Source: Sciurus carolinensis (lineage: Eukaryota > Chordata > Mammalia > Rodentia > Sciuridae). From it: DNA of 64,000 nucleotides. A program made the translations under genes and the position numbers. Shown here one piece after another: positions 23,891 to 36,814 of this stretch (positions are counted from its first letter, which is position 1; each line of letters opens with the position of its first letter). The stretch spans positions 18,396,897 to 18,460,896 of the forward strand of contig NC_062232.1 of assembly GCF_902686445.1 (NCBI RefSeq). Direction: 5' to 3'. The notes below the pieces were generated by a model. It searched no databases. It was not told where the DNA came from and saw nothing but the letters and a program-made list of their open reading frames with translations.

Positions 23891-25405
23891 ATTATAAACC
23901 TTACCTTTAATTTCCTCCTGTATGATTTAAAATTATATGCCCCAATGTAAATGTTATATCTATAATTTTAAAAAAATGAACAGGGCTGGAGGTTGCCAGT
24001 GTCTTCACTGAATCCCCTCATTTTGTTCCCAGATTATTGGGAGTCAGGGAAATCATTTGTGGAGGATCCAGTCTATGCACTTCAGTTCTGACTGCATAAG
24101 TTTCAGAATCTGTGTGTTCCATACTGTTGGCGATAATAATGTTTGTAGTCATTTATTTATCTCTTAGTTATATGTACAATGTCTGGGATGTTATGTACAC
24201 AGTTTCCAAGAGAGAGAGAGAGAGAGACAAAGAAAGAGGGAAAGAGAGAGAAATAAGTACATTATAAAATGACCTTCAATATACACTGAGTATAGTAAGA
24301 CTATAAGAAAATGATATTAAACTGTTCCCATAAAATTCCAAAGGTCCACAAAAGAATACCTTTATATCAATGACCTCCATCACTCTCCATCACTCTATCC
24401 CTTTTCTCCTCTCCTGGTTCCTCAGCTTTTCCTACATGCCTTCTCTCTCATCATGTTTTTTATTATATCCTAAAAGGTAACTGCAAATTCTTCTAGACAA
24501 GTGTATTATTGAAGAAAGATGTAACTACTTTCTGTTCTTTAGAGCAGAACATTCACAAGACAAACACAATTTTCTTCTGCTGTTATTGTCTTTATATCAT
24601 TTTCTGATTTCTATGTCTTATCTCACTAATAAGTTTTCTGCCTCTTTACTTCATTTTACTGATTCCCATTCCATTCCACACCACAGGAGTAAGAAGTGCC
24701 ACATGTTGAGTGTTGGCTCTATGCCATGTGCTCTTCCAGACATTTACAGATATTATTGCCCTTAATGAAGCAAGGGTATTAGTTTCATACTATAGACAAG
24801 AAAATTGACTATTTGAGAGATTTGATTATTTTCACACAACTGCATAGCTACAAAGTGGCAGATACATTACTGAAATTTAGTTCCATCACAAAAATCTAAG
24901 TTCTTAAAGTTGGCAAAATTCTTTCTTTCTAATTAGTCCTTGTGAGGTCATTCCATCAGGGTATAGTTACCGAATAGTTTATGTAGTCATTGCCATATCT
25001 TCCATCACAACCAAGATTTCATTTCATAGAGATATGGTGTTACTCAGGACATATTCTCATGAATATAAGATATGACTGAAACAGCAAACAGAAGAGAGAG
25101 AACCATACTTTTGAAACTGTGCTCAATGCTTAGCTCCAGAGATTGTGGAATTTTCCTATAATCTCTAGACAAAAAAAAAGATAGTATTCCTGTGTCTGCA
25201 ACATCCTTGGAAAGTAATTTTGTTGCCAAGAAGCTGCCATAATTAGCAAGGTTTTTAGTTAGCTACATGTATTTGCAAGCAAACAATCACAGCAGACAAT
25301 TAAACAAACTTTACAGATAAGGTCCAGTGCAGTAGCACAATAAGCAATCAAATTTTAAAAAATGACTTAAGACCCCTAATTAGATGTTTGTAGAATTGTC
25401 ATCTA
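23891..25405. other. Unassigned non-coding DNA with a GA-rich run and a MIR-like stretch
   Basis: 24210-24252 holds a short (GA)n-rich tract. 24700-24880 has the order TGTTGAGTGTTGGCTCTATGCCATGTGC, CAGATATTATTGCC, ACACAACTGCATAGCTACAAAGTGGCAG, resembling a reverse-oriented MIR. Nothing else is recognised. Confidence 0.45.
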
Positions 25406-25420
25406 AAATATATGATTCTG

Positions 25421-25637
25421 TCAGTTGCAGTGGCATATGCCTGTAATCCCAGTATCTCAGCAAGCTAAGGCAGGAGGATCATGAATTCAAAGTCAGCCTC
25501 AGCAATAAGAAGGCCCTATGCAACTTAGTGAGACCCTGTCTTTAAATAAAATATTAAAAAAGGAGGCTTGGGATGTGGCTCAGGGGTTTAGCTCCCCTGG
25601 GTTCAATCTCTGGTACCAACAAATAAATAAATAAGTA
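25421..25637 (+). mobile_element. B1-dID dimeric SINE, + strand
   Basis: B1 half with GTGGCATATGCCTGTAATCC and GGCAGGAGGATCATG, ID half with TTGGGATGTGGCTCAGGGG and GGGTTCAATCTCTGGTACC, and an AAATAAATAAATAAG tail. Flanking TAAAATATATGATTCTGT and TAAAATATCTAATTCCTGT suggest a decayed TSD. Confidence 0.92.
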
Positions 25638-25641
25638 AAAT

Positions 25642-27654
25642 ATCTAATTCCTGTAAAGACAAGCTTATAAAAATAGAAGCTGGAAGAATATCTGAAGTAA
25701 TAGTAGCATCAAAATGGTTCACTACATATTTAATAGGGCTTCAAAGTCTAGCACAAAAATACAATGTATGTTTATTGGTATCAGATGGAAAATGAGGTTT
25801 TCTTATTTTCTTTTACCTTTAGAGATTCTTCTGTTTTTAAGGTTGAAAGTACATGCCATGCCAGGTGGGTATGTCAAATCCATGACGGGTTGACCATGTC
25901 AAATCAATGTTTATCTACCCCATGGCACAAGAATGTAAAAAAGAATGATTTGAGCTGTACTTGAGTTCAAGTAATGAAGAGTTGTGAAGGCCATTAAAGT
26001 TGTGACATTTTCTTGTCTTGCCAATATGGTGTGAACTGAGTGTACAATGTCCCTTAGTGCTTTTAGCAGCATTGACAAAATATGTTTCTATGAGGTTAGT
26101 TTTACTTTACTTAAGTATTGGAGTACTGTCAAAGAGGTATACATGCACATGCTAAGACTCTGCTAATCTATTCAATACTATGTAAAGCTTTGTAAGTAGA
26201 CTTATCTGAGGCAGTAAACAGAAATGCTCACACACAGTGAATTAGGGGGTTGATTTTGGAGGTTGTACAAACTAATTTTCTTTAGCACTGCTTTCCCACC
26301 AAAAAAAAAATGCTTGTCTCTAGCACTTAGCTACATGACTCTGAGCAAGACCCTGGATTTCTTCAAGTCAGAGGACATGACGTGTACTTTACAATATGAT
26401 TGTGATGATTCAGTATCTGTAGTGTGCTTAGCACTGTTTCATAGACCCCCTAAATGCTTAATAATAACAATAACAAAAAGAATTAATGTTTACTAACTTA
26501 TCACAATGACCAAATAAGCAAAATATTTTATCATAATTTTATAAGTATGAGAAATGTGTCAAATATTTTGTTAGTAGATATACCCTGTGATATTATTTTA
26601 AATAAGTATAAAATGGTAATAAATATAATGATAATAAAATGTACTTACAGTAACCATAGCTAATTTATTACTGTGGAGAGACTGGAGAGGAGGACATGTT
26701 TTACTCTAACATGACAAGAACTACCCAGAGATGGAATGAGTAGACTTTGGAATCCAAGTGTTCTCTGGAATGCTCTTAATCATAGGCAAAGACCAGTTGG
26801 TGGGAACATTGTAGACGATATTTAAACATAAATGATGGTCAAGATCTCTTCCAACTTTGAGAGCTGATAGTTCATTCCTATTTTCACTAATTCCTTGATA
26901 TCAACAATGGATTTCCCTCCATTCATCAATAGAACAAAAGGTTTGGAAAACTTCATCCCCAAACCATCCATTGGCAGAGCTGCAGCAAAAAAACAAGACT
27001 TGGTTTTGTTCTAATTGGTAGAGACTAGATTTCCTTGAGCTTCTTGAATGTCAGGTATAACTTCATCTCTTTTCTTTCAATTGAAAATGGGTTGTGTTTA
27101 CTTCCTTTTCTAAGACAAGGTTTCTCAACCCTTGATAGGTGAATGAAATATAGTTCTACTGCTAAGGAAATGAGGAAAAAAAAACCCACCCACACAATAA
27201 TCATTCCTCTTCTTCAGTAACCTGAGAGACAAAATAGAAAAATATCAAGCTAAAATTTTTTCAAGGATAAGCAACCTTAGAGGATGTGTTATCTTTCCTC
27301 ATTTTGCCTTAGACAGAAAAACTGGTGAAATAATAATTTGCAATCAGATTAAGAAGTGCAGAGATTCATCAAAATATTAGCACAAAACTAATTAACTTTT
27401 AGGGGCTTTATGGTTTCAGAGGAAGGCATCGTTTTCATTTTCATTATAAGCACAATATCTGTTATTGTTTTGCTAACTTATTCCAACATTTATTTTTAGA
27501 CTACTTATTAGAATAAATGTTTTTGGAGCAACATAGTTTCTATTTTCTGAATTCTTTTTGTGGGCCCTGTGTACAAAAAGATAGAATGTAGCCCTGGTCT
27601 CCAGGACCCTAAAGTAGTCTAGTGCTTAGGAGTTTTCATTGAAGGCATAAAATT
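25642..27654. other. Unassigned non-coding DNA with a MIR-like patch
   Basis: 26328-26490 has ACATGACTCTGAGCAAGACCCTGG followed by TGATGATTCAGTATCTGTAGTG and TGCTTAGCACTG, in the order of a + strand MIR. The rest is unassigned. Confidence 0.4.
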
Positions 27655-27825
27655 TAGGTTTTAATTTTTCACAGTGCTGCTTACTCTCTGTCTGTGTAAC
27701 CTTGAATAATGTCTTTATCTTCTATAAGCTTTAGTTTTCTCATATTCAAAACAGGATTAATTATACCTATTTAATAGTGTTGCTATAAAGATGAAAGGAA
27801 ATAATGTACATAAAGACGAGACTAT
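27655..27825 (+). mobile_element. MIR SINE fragment
   Basis: CTGTGTAACCTTGAATAATG, TTTAGTTTTCTCATATTCAAAACAGG and ATAGTGTTGCTATAAAGATGAAAGG follow the MIR core order (GACCTTGGGCAAGT, CTCAGTTTCCTCATCTGTAAAATGG, GTTGTTGTGAGGATTAAATG). Confidence 0.65.
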
Positions 27826-27849
27826 ATAAAATCTAATGTGTGTGGCCTT

Positions 27850-28050
27850 AAGTACTTCTTCACCACTTTATGGGCAAATTACTTCACCTTCTTTGCTTCA
27901 GTTTCTTGATATGTAAAGTACTGATGATAATTGTATTATCTGTATAAGTTATTATAAATTAGGTAATATATGTATATTATTTAAAACAGTGCCTCAAGTA
28001 CAGTTTATATTTAATAAATGTGGGTTAATATTATCATTGTTATTAAAATT
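27850..28050 (+). mobile_element. MIR SINE
   Basis: TGGGCAAATTACTTCACC, TTCAGTTTCTTGATATGTAAAG and ACAGTGCCTCAAGTACAGTTTATATTTAATAAATG closely follow the MIR consensus, including its 3' end. It lies in tandem with the MIR just upstream. Confidence 0.75.
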
Positions 28051-29166
28051 TTCATTTCCACTACTATTGTCATCTCTGAGAAATATGTTGTCCAAAATGG
28101 GCTTGAGATTGTTCTAGAAAGATAGAAAAATTTTGAATTAGGTGAAAAGAAGGTGATAGAAGAGAAGTAAGTAAAAACCCATAGGACAGAGCTGTTCATG
28201 AAAACAACCTGAATAGAGAAGTCAGGATTTCTTAGTGGCAAATGATGTCAGGTCATTAATTTTGGGCTAAATTCTAGAGGATTCAGTAAGTAAGGCAGAG
28301 GAATTTAATTTTTGTTTTATTTTCCTTTAAAAAAATCTGAATCCTTTTATTAACCACTAGATTCTGAGGTAAGTTTGTGGAAGAACACTAGGCAACTCCC
28401 AAAACTAAAATTATAGAGTGATTCAATACTTCTTCTAAAAAGGGTTTATAGGCATCCAAAACTGGTTTAGACCTAGGAGTCTGTTCAAGGCTCATTGGTT
28501 GTAAGAATTAGAGATTCACTTAAACTGACTCAAGCAAATGGATTTTCCTGAAAGGACACAGTGTGCTTTTTTGCCAGTTCTTCAAGATTCAGAGACAAAC
28601 AGGAACTGAGCCCCATGGTAACTGGAACCTGGAAATTATGGACCAAAACCTCTCTTTATCCCTTTTGGAGCCCCCAGGTCTATGTCACTTTTTCTTTAGG
28701 ATGGTCAGTCCATTTGTTTGCTTCCATTCATAGAACAGCTATCTCCACAAATACATGGTTCTTGGCTGCACCTGAATACCAGCTTGAATGAGATTATGAC
28801 TTAATTGACAAGATGATGACTCTAGTTCTGATTTTACATGTTTTTATGTTGAATTGTCCACCATCCCTAATTGAATTTAGCACTCTCAGAGTCTCAGTTC
28901 TCATGCTCAAGAAAGTATTTCACCAGATAACTCCAAGTCAGGTGTCTGTCTGTGATCTAATCATCCGTGGACAGTAGTTTGAGTCATGTTGCATATTAAA
29001 GTGAAGATTAAGAATTAAGACATTGAGTAGCAAAATTAGAAATCATTTTGGTTAAATATCGGGTTTGAAGCTGAGGCAGGGCATCATAAACTGAAAATTT
29101 GGGTAGAGAGTTTGACTTTTTCATCATGGTGTTCCAGTGTTTGGCACATAGTAGACACCCAAACAA
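28051..29166. other. Unassigned non-coding DNA
   Basis: No gene recognised. Open frames at 28011-28241 and 28561-28791 have no domain and no neighbouring gene signals. Confidence 0.4.
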
Positions 29167-29251
29167 ATTGCATCAGTACAAGTTCTCCAGAGAAACAAAA
29201 CCAATAAGAGATTATACGGTGGTGTGTGTGTGCGTGTGTGTGTGTGGGTGT

Positions 29252-29326
<75 letters not shown>

Positions 29327-29760
29327 ATATTTATTTTTTATGGGAATTGGTTCATGCAGTTAGGGAGGACTAGGAGTCTTATGATCTGCCGTTTGAAAAC
29401 AAGAGAACAAGGAAAGCTGGTGGTATAATTTAGTCTTAGTTCAAAGACCTTGGAACCAGCGACCTGATGGTAAAACTCTCAAGCCATGGTCAAAGTCCTG
29501 AGAACCAGGTGTGAGAAGATGGTTCTTTCAGTTCAAGAAGAGAAAGAATTTACTCTTCCTCTGAATTTTTGTTCTGTTCAGGCCCATAACAGATTGGATG
29601 ATTTCTGTCCACTTTGATGAGAATAGATTTTCTTTACTCAGTCTACTGATTCAAATGCTAATCTCTTCTAGAAACACTCTTGCACATACATCCTGGAATG
29701 CTTTACTATGTGGGCATCCTTTAGTGCAGGAAGTGGACACAAAATTGACCATCACACAAA
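29167..29760 (-). mobile_element. Old ERVL/MaLR-class LTR, - strand, carrying a microsatellite
   Basis: On the + strand it runs from GTACAAGTTCTCCAGAGAAACAAAACCAATAAG to ACACAAAATTGACCATCACAC, the reverse complement of a mammalian LTR of the TGTGATGGTTAATTTT...CTCTGGAGAACC type. Inner marks: CTGTTCAGGCCCATAACAGATTGG, CTTTACTCAGTCTACTGATTCAAATGCTAATCTC. The microsatellite at 29220-29327 sits where such LTRs have a simple repeat. Confidence 0.6.
29220..29327 (+). repeat. Microsatellite (TG)n then (GA)n
   Basis: 29222-29251 is a TG tract with a few changes. 29252-29327 is a GA tract with a few interruptions. The long Arg/Glu frame across it is an artefact. Confidence 0.95.
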
Positions 29761-30094
29761 TGTTTACTGCATTGAATGGACACTTAAAAAGATGGAATGT
29801 TATCTATAATTCTCTATTTCCTTATTTCACTTCAAAGCATAGGTACACAACTCAACCTCTGCAACATTGTCACCCTCAAAATGAGTTTCACTTAAACTGC
29901 CTGAGTGATCAAGAAAGTCCAGGTTATGTCTACAAGTGTCTTACAATTGATTTATTCAAAAGAAGTGGACCATACATTTTGGAAGTTCAGATTTTAAAAT
30001 TCATTGTGGGATACAATCCCAAAAGTATAGCTGTAGTTAAGATTTCCAGTATAGTCGCATTAAATATACCTACAGTTAAGATTTTTATACAGTC

Positions 30095-30171
30095 GCATAA
30101 GTAGTTCAGTGGCAGAGTGCTTGCCTGATGTACATGAGGCTCTGGGCCCAATTCCCTGCATCACACACACA

Positions 30172-30205
<34 letters not shown>

Positions 30206-30206
30206 A
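30095..30206 (+). mobile_element. ID SINE followed by a (CA)n microsatellite
   Basis: TAGTTCAGTGGCAGAGTGCTTGCCTG (A-box region) and GGCTCTGGGCCCAATTCCCTGCATC (B-box region) mark a diverged ID. The tail has become a CA repeat at 30161-30206, a common fate of SINE tails. Confidence 0.8.
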
Positions 30207-32510
30207 TAATCTTCTTTATAGAAGGGTGACAATAGTCATATAGCTAGAAAAAGAATAGTCTTTTTTAAGCAGAAAATCATTTAGTTTGATCACTTCTTAA
30301 TTTCATACATTTTCACTCTGACAAGCAGATGTCAAGACATCAGAGGTGAAGTTTTAAAATAATACAATAAACATACTTATTTATAAAATATTTGCCTACT
30401 TTCCAATAACTCTTTCTTCCAATGTATAGGGCAAAATCTTTACTGATATGAGATTGTAAGTTCAAAACAAGCATTTGTAAACTTTTAAATGATATATTAA
30501 TATTTCTGTTTTCTCTCACTCCATCATTATTCTTTTTCTAATTGCATGATTTTTGTCACCCCTCTTTAATGAAGTATATTTTTGAAACCTTTTAAATAAT
30601 GCAGGTGTGGGAATTTCAAAGGTCTTTATTACATTAATCTAAAAATGGGGGAAATATGAACAATAATCCTTAGAATTCAGTTGGTTGTATGTATTCTAAA
30701 TTTAATTCATATCCCATGACTTCATCACTTTTTACTCATTTAAATATTCTATTCATAGATTCAATCATCTTATTAAGATTTTGAAAACATTTTTCATACT
30801 TTAACACCACTACTAAAATATTTTTTTCTTTTTGCTTACAAAAGCTGGCAGCATTTTCATTCCTAAAACAGAAAATATATCTCTAAAGAAATTTGCAATG
30901 ACAAATCGAACACTTTGACTATTATTCTACCAGCGTTTAAAATGTTTTTCACTTAAATTCCACACTGAACTCAGTCCAGAATTACCGAGAAGAATAAAAG
31001 TACAGTATGCTTTTGCTAATATCCATTTTGCATCTGTATAGACTTGAGATATACTTATGTGGATACCCCCAATTCAATGTTTTTTTCTTCAACTTTTGGC
31101 TTAGATGTCATTCTTTAACATTGGTCCTGATGGTCTTTTGTGAGCAACTTAACTGAAAGTCTGTTCTTATATGAGCTTTGCAGTATGTAAGTATACTGAT
31201 AGGAGTGTTCTGGAATGAACCAAATGCACTATCTTATGGCAGGCCTGTAACTTCATTTCTTTCTTCATAACTCTATGGACATAAAGCAACTAATATTTTG
31301 AGTGACCTTCTGTACCAGCAGTTCCCATCTGTTGTGCATCAAAATTACTATCAAAGTTCTTTCCATCTAAGGATCTGCAGGGTGCCCCTTGATCTGTCAA
31401 GCAAGCATGAGTAGTTAACACAAATAGCATGCAATTTTATAAGGCAGGCAGGCTAGTAGAATCAGACATCATATGCCCATTCTTTTACAACTTTATGAAA
31501 CTAAGTTGCTCCTGTCTACTGCCCACTATAGAGACCTTTAAAAAAAGATTCTAGCAAAACTTAAGATAGGTTATCCACGATCATCTATTAAGTTCTTAAC
31601 ACTCTTAATACACCAATAAAAATATGAAAAAAAGAAATCCTAATTATACCCTTTGGAATGTAGTACAATTGCAAATGCTCTTTTTCTTTTTCAAAATGCC
31701 TTATCACTGCAGAAGCAACAAATGATGTAAGTTCTTGTGGACAGTGGGTCTATAAATAAAATCCCCAACGGGCCAGTAAAAACAAGCAAACAAAAACAGA
31801 AGTAAAGGATAGAAGTTATGGTGACTTTGATTGTCATCATTATCTAGTCATGGGGGAAGGACAATGCCAATGGCTTCTACTACCATCCTAGGAGTTTTTC
31901 CTTGGGGACCAAGGAACTTAAAAAGAGGCATTTCTGTTAGATAATTTCTTACAGTGTAAGAAAGCAGAATTCATATTTTATTAGGACTTTTTAGTTTATT
32001 AAGCCTCTTCACATCAGTTGTCATATAGATTGTCAAAACCATCTTCTGAGGAGATCTTTTGACATATGATGAAAACTATGAACTCTCACTTCCGGAATAA
32101 TGTTTTAAAATGTGTAAAATAAATTATTTATGATTGTAATGAAATACAGCGATCAAGATACTTGGAAACAAGGTTGTGATAGATTGAGGTATTATTTCTT
32201 TTTAATAAAGAAACCCAGGTTTCTTTAAAAACCCAAGTCCAGTGGTGGACGTGTACACTGTCATAATTTCAGTGTAATTATGAGCATAAACCATCTTTGA
32301 GGTATCTGTAACAACTGTAATATGACATAAAATATCAGTGACTCCAATTGATGAAAAAAATCACAGTTACATATAATGCTATCATGCTTTGTTGCCTACA
32401 TTTACATTTGAAGGAAATACTAAATTTAATTTAGATGTGTGTGAAAACAAATGTACCAGTACATAGGTGATCTCAAATTTATAGTGACTTAGGAAAAGTA
32501 CGAAAATTCC
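30207..32510. other. Unassigned AT-rich non-coding DNA
   Basis: No gene or named repeat is recognised. A weak MER5-like phrase (CAGCAGTTCCCATCTGTTGTGCATC) is near 31316. Confidence 0.4.
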
Positions 32511-33080
32511 TGTTATAGGTTGGGTTTTGTCTCTCCCCAAGGTTTATGTTGAAGTCCCACCCCCAGCACCTCGGAATGTGACTGTATTTAGATGTAGGCC
32601 CTTTAAAGAAGTAATTAAGGCAAAAGGAGACCATATTGGTGGATCCTAATCCAGTATGACTGTGTCCTTAAGAGAAGAAATTTTGGATATAGATACAGAG
32701 GGAAGACTATCTGAAGATAGCGGAAGATGGCCACTATAAGCCAGACAGAGAGGTTTTAGAAGAAACCAATCCTACTGATACCTTGATCTCAGAATTATGA
32801 GAAAATAAATTTTTGTTAAGCCTTGCAGAATGTGAGACTTTATTTTTTTGGCACTGGGAATTGAAACAAGAGGTGCTTCACCACTGAGCTACATCTTTAG
32901 TCATTTTTATTTTTTATTTTGAGACATGATCTCACTAAGTTTCTTAGAGCCTCACTGAGTTACTGAGGCTAACCTCAAACTTGCAATCCTCCTGTGTCAG
33001 TCTCCTGAGCCACTTGGGATTACAAGTGTGTACCATAGAATGTGATACTTCGTTATGGCAGCACTAGCATACTAATACAC
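32511..33080 (+). mobile_element. MLT1-type MaLR LTR, + strand, split by a SINE
   Basis: It starts TGTTATAGGTTGGGTTTTGTC, with GGAATGTGACTGTATTTAGATGTAGG, AATTAAGGCAAAAGGAGACC, CCTAATCCAGTATGACTGTGTCC, ATACCTTGATCTCAGAATTATG and GAGAAAATAAATTTTTG, and resumes after the SINE with TTCGTTATGGCAGCACTAGCATACTAATACAC. This matches the MLT1 layout well. Confidence 0.8.
32827..33050 (-). mobile_element. B1-dID SINE inserted in the MLT1 LTR, - strand, with TSD
   Basis: The reverse complement shows a B1 half and an ID half. On the + strand GGCACTGGGAATTGAAAC is the ID end and CCTGAGCCACTTGGGATTACAAG is the B1 end. Flanks AGAATGTGAGACTT (32827-32840) and AGAATGTGATACTT (33037-33050) are a 14-bp TSD with one mismatch. 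Confidence 0.92.
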
Positions 33081-33469
33081 TCCTTCAGCCAGTTCCTCCC
33101 AAATCACATCTGTTCTCTTCTCCTTACAGAGATAACTAGAACCCTGAATTTTGTAGTAATGACTTCATTGCTTTTCTTTCTAGTTTGCCACACACATATA
33201 TCCATAAATAATCTATAGTTTTGCCTTTTTATGGACAAGACAAGGAATCTGGAGTATTTACAATTTTGTACTTGTCAGTTATCAACTGAAGGCTGCCCCT
33301 AAGGTATATCCATTCCCAGGTCCTTCCTGATCTTCCTAGGTACAGGTAAATCGAGGCTCTAGCATTCTGAGGGTGGTCCTCAGACCAAAAGGTGAAGGTG
33401 TTAGCTGTTGTGAGAGAAAGTACACCGGGGACTCGTATAAACAAAAATGAAAGGGATGGGGGTTGTTTT
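33081..33469. other. Unassigned non-coding DNA
   Basis: No feature recognised. Confidence 0.4.
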
Positions 33470-33918
33470 AAACAGCTTTTTTGCTGCCATGACTAAAAGA
33501 CCTGATAAGAACAATTTTAGAGGAGGAAAGGTTTATTTAGGGATTATGGTTTCAGAGTTCTGTCAATGGAAAACTGGGTCCATTTTTCGGGGAAGGAGGT
33601 GAGGTTGAACATCATGGCAGAAGAGTGTCCTGGAGGGAAGCAGCTCAAAACTATCACACCAGGAAAGAGAGAGAGAGAGAGGTGTGGGGAGAGCTCCATT
33701 CACCACATACAAAATATAAGCCCCAAAGGCATGTCCCTAATGACTTCCTCCTGCCACACCCTACCTGGCTACAATTAACACTCAGTAAAGCCCAATCAGG
33801 GGATTAATTTACTGATTATATTAATGTTCTCATAACTTAATCATTTCACCTCTAAACTTTCTTGCATTGTTTCAGACATGACTTTCTGGGGGGACACCTC
33901 ATATCTAAAGTATAATAG
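33470..33918 (-). mobile_element. MaLR-type LTR (MTD/ORR1-like), - strand
   Basis: Reverse-oriented copy of the family at 17952. On the + strand: GCTGCCATGACTAAAAGACCTG, GGAGGAAAGGTTTATTTAGGG, AACATCATGGCAGAAGAGTGTCC and GGGGGGACACCTCATATC. A short GA run lies at 33665-33681. Confidence 0.7.
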
Positions 33919-34645
33919 GAGTTCATTCATGTTTACCAATGTGCCAGAACTTCATTCCTACTATATATAAGGGATATAAGTGGGATCTGCTCTGTTGACT
34001 AACAGTGAAACTAAGTGAGCCTTCCTACCTTGGTTTCTCTTTCATACATTCCATTTTCCCTTCACAATAGTAAGCAGGTGTTTATTGAATATTTATGACC
34101 TCCCAGATTTGATCCTTTCCACACTGACCTTATAGTTTAGCAGAGCAGATGGACTCTGGACAAATAATAACAACTAGGATGCATGGTACAAATAGGAAGA
34201 AGGATGGAAGTATTATGGGAGCATAATATGAGAGAAAGCCTACCAAAATTAATGATATGTCATTTGAGTCCTGAAGGAGTTACCTAATCAAAAGAGCAAA
34301 AGATGGAATGATGAGGGGGTAGTGATGGAAGGGCAGAATTTTAGGCAGAGGGAACTATTTATGCAAAAATAAAGTTAAAAAGGGCATTTTAAAGAACAGA
34401 AGTTACCAAACTCAATACCATAGTTATCTGGAGAAACATTGCTAAGAAATCATGTCACCAGTAAAATATTATGTCTATAATGAAGTTTAAGAAACAACTG
34501 ATAAAAGTTAGAGACTCCAGGGATCTGAATTAGGGGAGAAGGGAACAGATAGATACATCAACTTGAGAAATAGTTGAGAAAATTTCCCTGTTAAATTAAA
34601 AAAAAGTTATAATTAATAGAACTAATACTCTGTAGTCAGCTGATT
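33919..34645. other. Unassigned non-coding DNA
   Basis: No feature recognised. Confidence 0.4.
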
Positions 34646-36775
34646 TTACATATATTTTTAAAATTTGTTCTAATTAGTTATACATGACAGTAGAATACGT
34701 TTTGACACATTGTACACAAATGGACCACAACTCCTTCCTCTGGCTGAACATGGTGCAGAGTCACACTGGTAGTGTAGCCATATGTGTATATAGGGTAATA
34801 ATATCCATCTCATTCCACTGTCCTTCCCATCCCTACACCCTCTCCACTCTCCTCACAACCCTCTGCACAATCCAAAGTTCCTTAATTCCTCCCTCCACTT
34901 ATGGATTAGCATCCACTTATGAGAGAAAACATTTGGTCTTTGGTTTTTATGGATTATCTTATTTCACTTAGCATGATATTCTCTAGTTTCATCCATTTAC
35001 CTGAAAATGCCATAATTTCATTCTTCTTTAAGGCTGAGTAATATTCCATTGTGTATATGTACCTCATTTTCTTTATCCACTCATCTGTTAAAGGGCATCT
35101 AGGTTGGTTCCATAGTTTAGATATAGTGAATTGAGCTGTTATAAACATTGATGTGGCTGTGTCACTGTAGTATGCTGATTTTAAGTCCTTTGGATATAGA
35201 CTGAGGAGTAAGATAGCCAGGTCAAATGATGGTTCCATTCCAAGTTTTCTGAGGAATCTTCTTACTACTTTCCATAGTGATTGCACCAATTTGTAGTCCC
35301 ACCAACAGTGTGTGAGCACTTTTTCCCCCACATCCTCACCAACACTTATTGTTGCTTGTATTCTTGATAATTGCCAATCATGCTGGAGTGAGATAAAATC
35401 TTAGAGTAGTTTTGATTTTCATTTCTCTAATCACTAGAGATGATGAACATTTTTTTCATATGTTTGTTGATCATTGTATTTCTTCTTCTGTGAAGTGTCT
35501 GTTCGGTTCCTTAGCCAAATTATTGATTGGTTTATTTGACTTTTTGGTGTTAAGATTTTTGAGTTCTCCTGGACGTTAATGTGCTATCTGAGATGTGTGT
35601 GGTAAAGATTTTCTCCCATTATGTAGGCTCTCTCTTCACATTATTGTTTCCTTTGCTGAGGAAAAGCTTTTAAGTTTGAATATATCCCAATTATTGATCT
35701 CTGCTTTTATTTCTTGTGCTTTGGGAGTTATGTTAAGGAAGTCAGGTCCTAAGATGACATGATGAAGATTTGGGTCCACTTTTTCTTCTATTATGTGCAT
35801 GGTCTCTGTTCTGGTGCCTAAGCCTTTGATCCACTTTGAGTTGATTTTTGTGCAGGGTGAGAGATAGAGGTTTAATTTCATTTTGTTACATATGAATTTG
35901 TAGTTTTCCCAGCACCATTTGTTGAAGAGGCTATCTTTTCTCCAAGGTAATTTTTTGGTACCTTTGTCTAATATGAAAATACTGTATTTATGTGAGTTTG
36001 TCTTTGTGTCTTCTATTCTGTACCATTTTTCTACCTGCCTATTTTGGTGCCAATACCATGCATTTTTGTTACTATTGCTCTGTAGTATAGTTTAAGGTGT
36101 GATGTTGTAATGCCTCCTGCTTCATTCTTCTTACTAAGGACTGTTTTGGCTATTCTGAGTCTCTTATTTTTCCAAATGAATTTCATGATTGCCTTTTCTA
36201 GTTGTATGAAGTATGTCATTGGAATTTTAATAGGAATTGCATTAAACCTTTATTTTTGGTAGTATGGCCATATTCTTTGTTTTATTTATTTATTTATTGT
36301 AAACAAATGGGGTACAACTTGTTTCTGTGTTTGTACATGAAGTAGTGGCCATTTTGACAATATTAATTCTGCCAATCCAAGAACATGGGAGATCTTTCCA
36401 TCTTCTAAGGTTTTCTTCGATTTCTTTCTTTAGTGTTCTATACTTTTCTTTGTAGAGGTCTCTTTCCTCTTTTGTTAGGTTGATTCCCAAGTATTTTTTA
36501 TTGAGGCTATTGTGAATGGGGTAGTTTTCCTAATTTCTCTTTTAGTATAGAAATGCATTTGATTTTGGGGGTATTGATTTTATATCCTGCTACTTTGCTG
36601 AATTCATTTATAAGTTCTAGAAGTTTTCTGGTGGAACTTTTGGATCTTCTAAATATAGAATCATGTCATCTGTCAATACTGATAGTTTGTGTTCTTTTTT
36701 TCCTATTTGTATCCCTTTAATTTCTTTTGTCTCTCTGACTTCTCTGGCTAGAGTTTCAAGGACTATGTGGAATAC
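34646..36775 (-). mobile_element. 5'-truncated L1, - strand
   Basis: On the - strand this is the last part of ORF2 and a 3'UTR different from that of the long L1s (GTTATACATGACAGTAGAATACG near its end, also seen at about 62979). Broken ORF2 pieces are readable at 36490-36290 ([21 protein letters not shown]), 36219-36031, 35881-35636 and 35331-34954. The element stops near 36775, inside the reverse transcriptase region, so it lacks the endonuclease and most of RT. It contains a small secondary insertion at about 36268-36345. Confidence 0.9.
36268..36345 (-). mobile_element. Very short L1 3' end inserted in another L1
   Basis: After AGTATGGCCAT the host L1 is interrupted by TTTATTTATTTATTTATTGT plus AAACAAATGGGGTACAAC and TGTGTTTGTACATGA, the reverse complement of the terminal ~60 bases of an L1. 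The host resumes at AGTAGTGGCCATTTTGAC, so a GGCCAT-containing target is repeated. This is an extreme 5' truncation. Confidence 0.65.
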
Positions 36776-36814
36776 CTAAGTCAATTTTAAAAAGATTAAA
36801 TAGTTACCTTATAA

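Noticed and set aside
29598..30104. 168-residue open frame
   Set aside because: Its first third lies in an old reverse-oriented LTR, the rest is unrelated, and no domain or gene structure is visible.
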